Shown piece by piece: positions 57,600 to 64,000 of a stretch of DNA of 64,000 bases. The stretch lies in assembly GCA_009760855.2 (NCBI GenBank), contig WPIO01000035.1:1458501-1522500 (forward strand), written 5' to 3'. The first letter of the stretch is position 1, and each line of letters opens with the position of its first letter. The position numbers and the translations under genes were made by a program. The notes below the pieces were generated by a model that was not told the origin of the DNA, made no database searches, and was given only the letters and a program-made list of their open reading frames with translations. Source of the stretch: Cristatella mucedo (taxonomy: Eukaryota; Bryozoa; Phylactolaemata; Cristatellidae).

Positions 57600-60281
57600 A
57601 AGCTCAACAGAAATATATATTATCTCGACTGGCAATGTGCCGTAGCCTGATAATCTCTCCCAGCAAAACTGACCAAGGCAGAGGGCACCGCACAGTTAAT
57701 CCTTAAATGAAGAGCCTGGGATGGTAGCAACCAGGCGGTGCCAATCCTTTCAGTTGACTTTGCTTAAAAGTAAAAACAAATCTGGCTAAGAAATCTAAAC
57801 TAATCTAAAATCTAAATCTAAAATCTAAATCTAAAAAATCTAAATCTATAAATTTAGCTTCAGTATCCATATTAATGTCAGAAGGCATAATAGAGGACCA
57901 TCGTTCGCTCAACAAGATAATCAAAGCCAACGGTTTAGGCACTTTTCGGGTTCCCAACAACAGTGGTAGGCAAACGCTGCCTCTTAAGTAGATACTGCTA
58001 AGCTGGTACTCCAGTTTGGTTTAAGGGCTCTACCTATTTATTTTTAGTTTGATCTCAACTGAACTTTCGTCATTGTGTTCCATATCAATATTGCTGATTA
58101 TACGTCAGCTGTAGCGTGTGTTCATTTTAAAACTGACATCAGAGGCCGGTGTTAAAGAGAAGAGCCTGACAGGGACGGGTTCTAAATTCCTAAAAATGTA
58201 ATTGCAGTTTGGTTTATGAATGTCGCTGCTGCTCTTGGTTTTTCATCATCTAGGGCCTATTCCCGCCTTTAAAATGGGGCCATACATTTAATTCTGTCCT
58301 AGTGAGTCTTCTTTACCTCCTGAAGTACCATCATAGTCCTAAAGCTAATTTCTAACTCCTTTCACATTATATAAAGATTATATAAGCAGGCCAAACCTTG
58401 AGTGAAGCAACTAAACTAAACTAAAACAGCTATTCCAATATCTATAAAATTAAACAGAGTGCAACTAATCTATTAAATTGCATATATTAACCGGGCAAAA
58501 AGAACTTTCCTTAAGGTGCATAGATTTGGCATCGACTTCTTTTTAACTTGCCTGACAGTAATTTCCTTAAATGACGCTAAAAATAAACCAGGCGTTGTTT
58601 ATTTATTGAATAATTTACAGTTGTTTGTAAATTGATTTCTGAAGGAGACCCTATAAATTGACCTATCATGGCTAGGAAACGGTTTGAAAGGTTTCAGATA
58701 AGCCTATTGGCAATACATCCAGTAGCAAGCGATCAAAGGTATTTATTGACTTAACAGCATGTAGATGTTAATTTAGAATAAGAAAGGGACAAACAAGGAA
58801 ACAAGACACAGAAGCTGGTGGATGTTTTACACTCGAAGCAGTCGTGTGGCGAGTAGCTCCCTAATTATTGTATAGCCAAGGGAAAATCTGCTATCGGTTG
58901 CTTCAAATACAGACCAGAAGTCAGTAGACTGAGTATGAGGTTCAGATAAGGTTTTGATGTTGATAGCAACGTTTATATGCGTAAGTCAGTGTCACAAGTT
59001 CTCTCCCAATGATGCAGATGCCGGTCAATAGAACCATTTACAGCTTTAGAAATCAGTAGTAATTCTTATTGATGTCTTACAGTCAGGCCTATTACGCTAT
59101 TAAACCAGGTTGAAAAGCTAGTTTTCCTTGATCTTTCATTAGTCGTTTAAACTTGAGCAGTATTGGTACAAACTTTGTGACATTGAACCTATAAGGTGAG
59201 CTCAATACTGTTAAATCAATATGAATCTATGGGTGTGCCAAAAGGGCCGTTTGAATACCAGAAATATAATCTAGCTTATATCAGTGTCATTTGAACACGA
59301 ATTGTGACACAAAAATATAACTATACAAATTTCGTATGAACGAGCCCAATTATGTTTTAGTAAGTTTGATTTTGTTAGGAAAAAGCAATGAGACCAGATT
59401 TAAGCTCTATCATAAGTTGATAAAAGGTTTCCATATGATATACCGGCCTCAAAGGGCACAATAAGAACATAAAAATTGATGTCCTGAAGGCAGCTGAAAT
59501 GTAGCTAAGACCATAACTTGTAGGCCCACTACTTCCTGCTGTAAAATATATGGCTACTAAATTGAAAATACCAAACATGTATGGTTAATGGTGGCATCTT
59601 GACACTTAGCATCAAACTAAACTGAAAGAGACTTTCTAACCCATGATGCAATCAAATACATTTATAACTACTCACTCTGTAGCTAGGTGAGTTAATTATC
59701 ACCTTGGTACTCGATGCTTAATTTTCCATGCTAAAGAGCTTAAAACTAAGATATATTACATTTTCCAAAATGAGATTACAAGTTTAACAAATAAATCAGT
59801 CAGCTAAGTTGATTCAATGATACTGATTGCTCTAAGCGTCAGCATACTTTCGCAAATAATTGAGCAAAAATAAATGAGAAATTGTTTGATCGGGTTGGGG
59901 CCTTAATTTTCAGCTTTACTCTAAGCCGCTCCATGGCAATATAATAAGTGCAAAGTATACAAAATTTAACCATTTTAACAAGATTGTGAAAGTTCTCTAA
60001 CAGTTTGAGGTCTTAAGTTTTGCTATTGATGATAACATAATATAATACAACAAACTTTAAAGATCACAACTGGAGATATCCAACGGTCAGAACTATAGCA
60101 GGCCTCTAGCAATGAGTAAACATGTAATTCAGGAGAATTTTAGATGTTAAGCAACACTGGAGCTGAAGCTAATACTTACAGAAATTGTTATGTACGAAAA
60201 CACGTTTTTCACTAATGTAATAACCATGTGCTTCGCTGTGCGATTTTAAGCTCCATGAGGTCAGCCTCATTTTCGTTGCAG
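57600..60281. other. Probable intron before exon 4, mostly unassigned
   Basis: Contains a short run of AAATCTA-type units (57796-57852) and an 8-bp inverted pair GGCACCGC / GCGGTGCC (about 57686 and 57734). The part 57870-58260 looks less AT-rich than its surroundings but has no open frame or known repeat that I recognise. The remainder is plain AT-rich DNA. Confidence 0.35.
57796..57852. repeat. Short tandem repeat (AAATCTA-type)
   Basis: Irregular repeats of CTAAAATCTAAATCTAAA with length changes. Confidence 0.8.
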
Positions 60282-60653
60282 ATAAGCCATGTCTATGGAC
60301 TGAGGAAGCAAAGAATCAACTGCCTCACTGGCTTGAGGGTTTTTCTTACTTTGTTTGCTGCGAATGCTTGGACTGGGCATCAAGTGACCATTACCAAATA
60401 GTAGTAAGGTGGATAACTTCTGGACCGTTGCATAACAGCCCTAACTCAGCTGAATCCATGAGGCAGGGAGATAATTATAGCAGCAAAATTAGAAAGCCAG
60501 AGTGTAATCTGAGATCCACTTTCATTATTCCCCAGTGGAAAAAGAATGAAACTAAAATCAAAATATGGTGTTCAGCTGAAGTGAGAAAGCGGTTATCGCC
60601 TCATGTTGCAGTCACTATACAATCGGATGACATACAAAAAGAAGTTAAACCAG
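60282..60653 (+). CDS. Internal exon 4 of the putative multi-Ig gene (six-Cys Ig-like domain, type 1)
   Basis: This 372-bp open exon (124 codons) has an acceptor CGTTGCAG and a donor CCAG|GTATGT, phase 1 on both sides. The architecture equals exon 2: DKPC, a 21-residue spacer, CCEC, a WASSDHY turn, VVRW, KPEC, RSTFIIPQW and IKIWC. All six cysteines are kept. It has one sequon (NET). The first intronic codons after both type-1 exons are also similar (G-x-FD), as expected for a duplicated exon with flanking DNA. A LINE A 3' remnant begins less than 100 bp downstream in the intron. Confidence 0.76.
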
Positions 60654-60734
60654 GTATGTTCGATTCTTCAGCTCAATGTGCTTTTTATAACCAGTGCAAT
60701 TTATAATTGTGCTATGGATAGGCACAGTACCTCT

Positions 60735-61650
60735 TTCTAATATTATTAGTATAAAAATGCACTCAATAAAGCACCCTCAGAGAACTCCATCTCTTCCTCG
60801 GCTCTTTTAATTTTCTGCAAAGGGAAACGCGACTGAATCGTGAGTAATATCATGGCTGATAAACAACATAAACAACTCAGTTAGGGGTGACATGCACAGG
60901 GTAAGCATGCAAATGTGATTAGTGGCCGCATGCACAGTGTCAGCACCAATAAGCACATGAAGGATGAATCACAGAGGCCCAATAGATGCTGTCATAAATG
61001 GGTGTGTTTTAAAGTTATTTTAAAATGTGGTCAAGTCAGCGGATTACTGAAGCAAGTCGGGAGGGAGTTCTAGGCTTTAAGAGAATACGAACTAAATGCA
61101 CGGTCTCCAAAGGATTTGAGGTTTGTACGAGGTATTGGTTTCCAAACTGTTGGATTCCGAAAAGCAGTTGCTAAGATGCTTGGTCTGGTGGGTGACTAGA
61201 TTTGAGAGACTGGCTGGATCCAAAGAATGAAGAGGCCTAAAAGTTAGCGACAAAACCTTGAAGTCGATTAATCGCTTGACTGGTAGACAGTGCAGGTTTG
61301 CGAGAAGTGGCTTGCTGTGGCAACTGCTACGTTTACGGCAGACAAGGCTAGTTGTAGAGTTTGCTCAAGCTGCAATTGTCTGTTTGAACCTGCCAGTAGG
61401 ACTGCAAGCAGCGAGTTACAAAAGTGAAGTCAGAATTTCACAAATGCTCGGACCAACTTAGACGTGGTATCCTAATCTAAACAAGCCCGAATGTTAGCAA
61501 TGCTATGTAGTTGAAAGTAGGCAGATTTGACTGTAAAGGTGATGTGGTCGTCGAACGAGGGGTCACTTTCTTTGGTACATTCAACCTAAATTTCAAGCTG
61601 ATTCAACCGGAGATATGCCGACACAGCCAATTTTAGAGAAGCTACGGTGC
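60735..61650 (-). mobile_element. LINE A 3' copy
   Basis: Tail and hairpin near 60745-60815 (CTCAATAAAGCACCCTCAGAG), then 3' UTR, C-terminal ORF and thumb region up to the GCTGATTCAACCGGAGATATG block. Stops throughout. It lies in the intron just downstream of Ig exon 4. Confidence 0.82.
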
Positions 61651-61659
61651 TCAATTAAC

Positions 61660-61960
61660 CTTTCAAGATATTTACTGGCGATGTAGAACGGTAATAGACG
61701 AAAGGACGAATTCTCTAGGGACTTACAGTGGAGAGATCTATTTGATGAGACAAGACACTCATGCAAAATAGATTAGATGCGATCAAACCAGTAGGATTAC
61801 AATCTTACTGGTGAAACCATTGCCAGACCAATCGTAGTTCTCATTCCTTGAAGTACGATGTCGTAATCAATAACGTCAAATTAAGCTGATATACCTTGCA
61901 ATTCTTGTGCTGGATTGCTCCAGTCACCGTTGCTGCACACGATGCCATTGGTTGCACTTA
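61660..61960 (-). mobile_element. LINE B RT relic
   Basis: TTGCCAGACCAATCGTAGTTCTCATTCC, ACGATGTCGTAATCAATAACGTC and TATACCTTGCAATTC parallel the LINE B region around motif A ([16 protein letters not shown], 51380-51470). Degenerate. Confidence 0.5.
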
Positions 61961-63153
61961 GAGTTCTTTCACTTGAGCTCAGCTTTTTGATTCAAGATAT
62001 TACGTTTAATGAAATTCCGTTTTTGGAATGTGCTAGAAGCGAGGCAGAACGTATTTTGAAAAAAACATTTAACACAAAATGAAGCCTGAAGACTGAGCAA
62101 TATTTTGCATGTATATCCATAGCAGACCAGCTGTGCAAAAAAGGCTGACAATTCTAAAATTGCTTGTCATGGAAGTATTTAGAAAAATATAAATCATTCC
62201 AACTTAATGTTAACTTGAAATCATTTCGAGGATATACTGCCTGTCAAAAATGCCTTGAAGGCTTACATGTAATTTCTGGAACTATTCCTGGAGATTACTA
62301 GATTGGTCTGGTTGTTCTTAGATTACCTATCACGCTTGTCGTTAACGATTGGAAACATGGAGAAAATTGAGTATTTCATTCTGCAGTATTTATTCATCCT
62401 GACATGAAAAGCGAATCCAAGTTCACACATTTTAAACCACTGAGCACCTGTTACGACTGCAAAGCTTTGCATTTTCACTTTATGTGGGAGCATATAGGTT
62501 ATTGCATGAAGTGATAATGATTCCAAATCTCAGATAATAGACAAAAACTTGTTTTTTGCTTTTGAAAAACTATCGGATTCGAGCTGAAGGTTTCAAATGT
62601 TGCTGAATTAAACTACGACCAATTAGGAACCCTTACCTAAAAACTATTTCAAAACGGAGTTGTATCATTAACATCTATTTCTAATCTACCTATAAGTTTC
62701 ATTTCCGTTAAGGTAAACTTCAAAAATATTTTCCCAGTTTAGGTAGCATTTCAAATGAAAGGTGTTGATATACATCCAGGAAATACATGAGAGAATTAAC
62801 TTTAAATTGCAAAGAAGAGTAAATAAATAATCAAGAAAAAAGCAAGATGATGAAAACAGCTGATAGTTGGAAAATTAATTATAATATCTCAAAGTCCCCT
62901 AAGGCATATCAATTGAAATCATCCACATCTAAAGTATCAAAATATGGCTTCTTAAAGGACCAAATACAGTGAAATAGCATCACAAACAGAAAATAAACAA
63001 ACCTCATCAAAATTATAATACAAAATATGCCCATTTATTTTGTGATTCTAAAGTGGTTGAATATATAACACAAATTGGGGATAGCATTTCACATTTTTTC
63101 TTTGCCATCTAACGTAACCTGGTAAGTCTATTTTGTGTGAGCAGTAAGCTAAG
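61961..63153. other. Unassigned AT-rich DNA
   Basis: No gene or repeat recognised. Confidence 0.4.
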
Positions 63154-63161
63154 AATAATAG

Positions 63162-63348
63162 CAGTGGCTCTCAACTCGCCTCACGCCACGACCCTTAAAT
63201 ACTATTTCTTACGTTACGGCGACTACAAACCATAAAAATTTGGCAAACACAATGTAGAAATGCGTGTTTTCCAACGGTCTCAGGCGACCACCGTGAAAGT
63301 TTCGTTCAACCCGCAAAGGAATCGTGACACACAGGTTAGAGTATTCCG
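63162..63348 (+). mobile_element. Short hAT-type element, SPIN-like, diverged
   Basis: Begins CAGTGGCTCTCAACTCGCC and ends with CTCAGGCGACCACCGTGAA, CGTTCAACCCGCAAAGGA and TCGTGACACACAGGTTAGAG, parallel to the 16211-16397 element. A 5' CAGTGGNTCTCAAC end and a 3' CCACAGGTT-type end fit hAT termini. An 8-bp duplication is not clear here. Confidence 0.66.
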
Positions 63349-64000
63349 AAGCTTACCCTTACAAAATAATCATTATTAAAAATCAATGAAATACCAGTTG
63401 CTCATTTTAAAACAAGGTGTGCACGTTCGAGCAAGAGTAAACTCTCGAGGAATACACTGTTAGTATAAAACATGAGAAATGTAATCTAGCGATAGCCGAC
63501 TTAGCCCCATTGTTGGTAGGGAAATGGCTTCATTTATAAACTAGTCACCAAAGATAAAGCAACTATAACTGCCGCATTGAATTAGCATGCTGCATGACAC
63601 AAGTACATGACCCGAGTATTAAGTTCCGAATATTCAAAGATGCAAACAAGCTTTACCACAATTAAATGAAAAGAGTGATTTGCTTAAAGTTCAGGTCCAG
63701 ATAAAGATGTAATTGTAATTGTATTTAAATAAGCAAGTAAAGATGCAGATTATTAAAACGTGCTAAATTTAAGACTGAGAAACTTCACGAGACTTGTTAA
63801 CGATATGACTTGCTTCAATTAGCTTCTATTCTTTACCCAAAAAGGTAATTAAAGAATTAAATTCCCGTTGAAACTTTGCTAACGGTCATACGTATGGAAG
63901 AGGCAGGGGGGATTGTTGTACAATTTACTCTGCTCTACGATTAAAGGGCCAACTTATACGACCGAGGTATTTCACTGGAACACATGAGCATATGCGAAAG
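63349..64000. other. Unassigned AT-rich DNA
   Basis: No gene or repeat recognised up to the window end. Confidence 0.4.

Overview
This is a eukaryotic window, almost certainly from an invertebrate animal. There are no operons or long uninterrupted genes. Instead it holds widely spaced exons with GT/AG borders set in a dense layer of decayed non-LTR retrotransposons, tRNA-derived SINEs, short hAT-type elements and AT-rich microsatellite. The repeat types suggest a lophotrochozoan or other marine/freshwater invertebrate, but I cannot name the species from sequence alone.

Host gene. Four plus-strand exons (26645-27088, 38771-39151, 48287-48592, 60282-60653) each begin after a good AG acceptor and end at a GT donor. 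Each has a length divisible by three, stays open throughout and is flanked on both sides by phase-1 introns. All encode immunoglobulin-like extracellular domains. Exons 2 and 4 are clear paralogues with a shared six-cysteine plan, including a Cys-Cys-x-Cys cluster. Exons 1 and 3 are different Ig-type domains. Together they look like part of one long gene for a multi-Ig secreted or cell-surface protein, with introns of 9.7 to 11.7 kb filled by transposons. Start, signal peptide and membrane anchor are not seen and probably lie outside the window.

Mobile layer. LINE A is an L2/CR1-like element with an APE endonuclease, a reverse transcriptase, a conserved 3' hairpin and an (ATT)n tail. It appears about 20 times. 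LINE B is a second element of the same general type with an (ATTAC)n-type tail and appears about 12 times. The most complete copies are LINE A at 12205-15600 and 32920-36174 (minus) and LINE B at 50147-53830 (minus) and 23135-25285 (plus). All are broken by stops, frameshifts or insertions. Nesting is frequent and gives an order: LINE A is inserted in LINE B at least four times and the reverse is not seen, so LINE A was active later. Several insertions keep 5-7 bp target duplications.

Two tRNA-derived SINE families are present. The 3' tail of SINE-1 (5112-5256, 15218-15365, 38360-38515) closely matches the 3' end of LINE A, which points to a SINE/LINE partnership. Two short hAT-type elements (16211-16397 with an 8-bp target duplication; 63162-63348) have ends resembling the horizontally transferred SPIN family. 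A pair of LTR-like repeats (16725-17060; 21250-21636 plus 22380-22520) and a ~700-bp direct repeat (44565-45268 / 46200-46918) are unclassified.

Layout: 1-26 kb is transposon-dominated with no host exon supported. 26.6-60.7 kb is the Ig-exon region with transposon-filled introns. 60.7-64 kb holds transposon remnants and unassigned AT-rich DNA.
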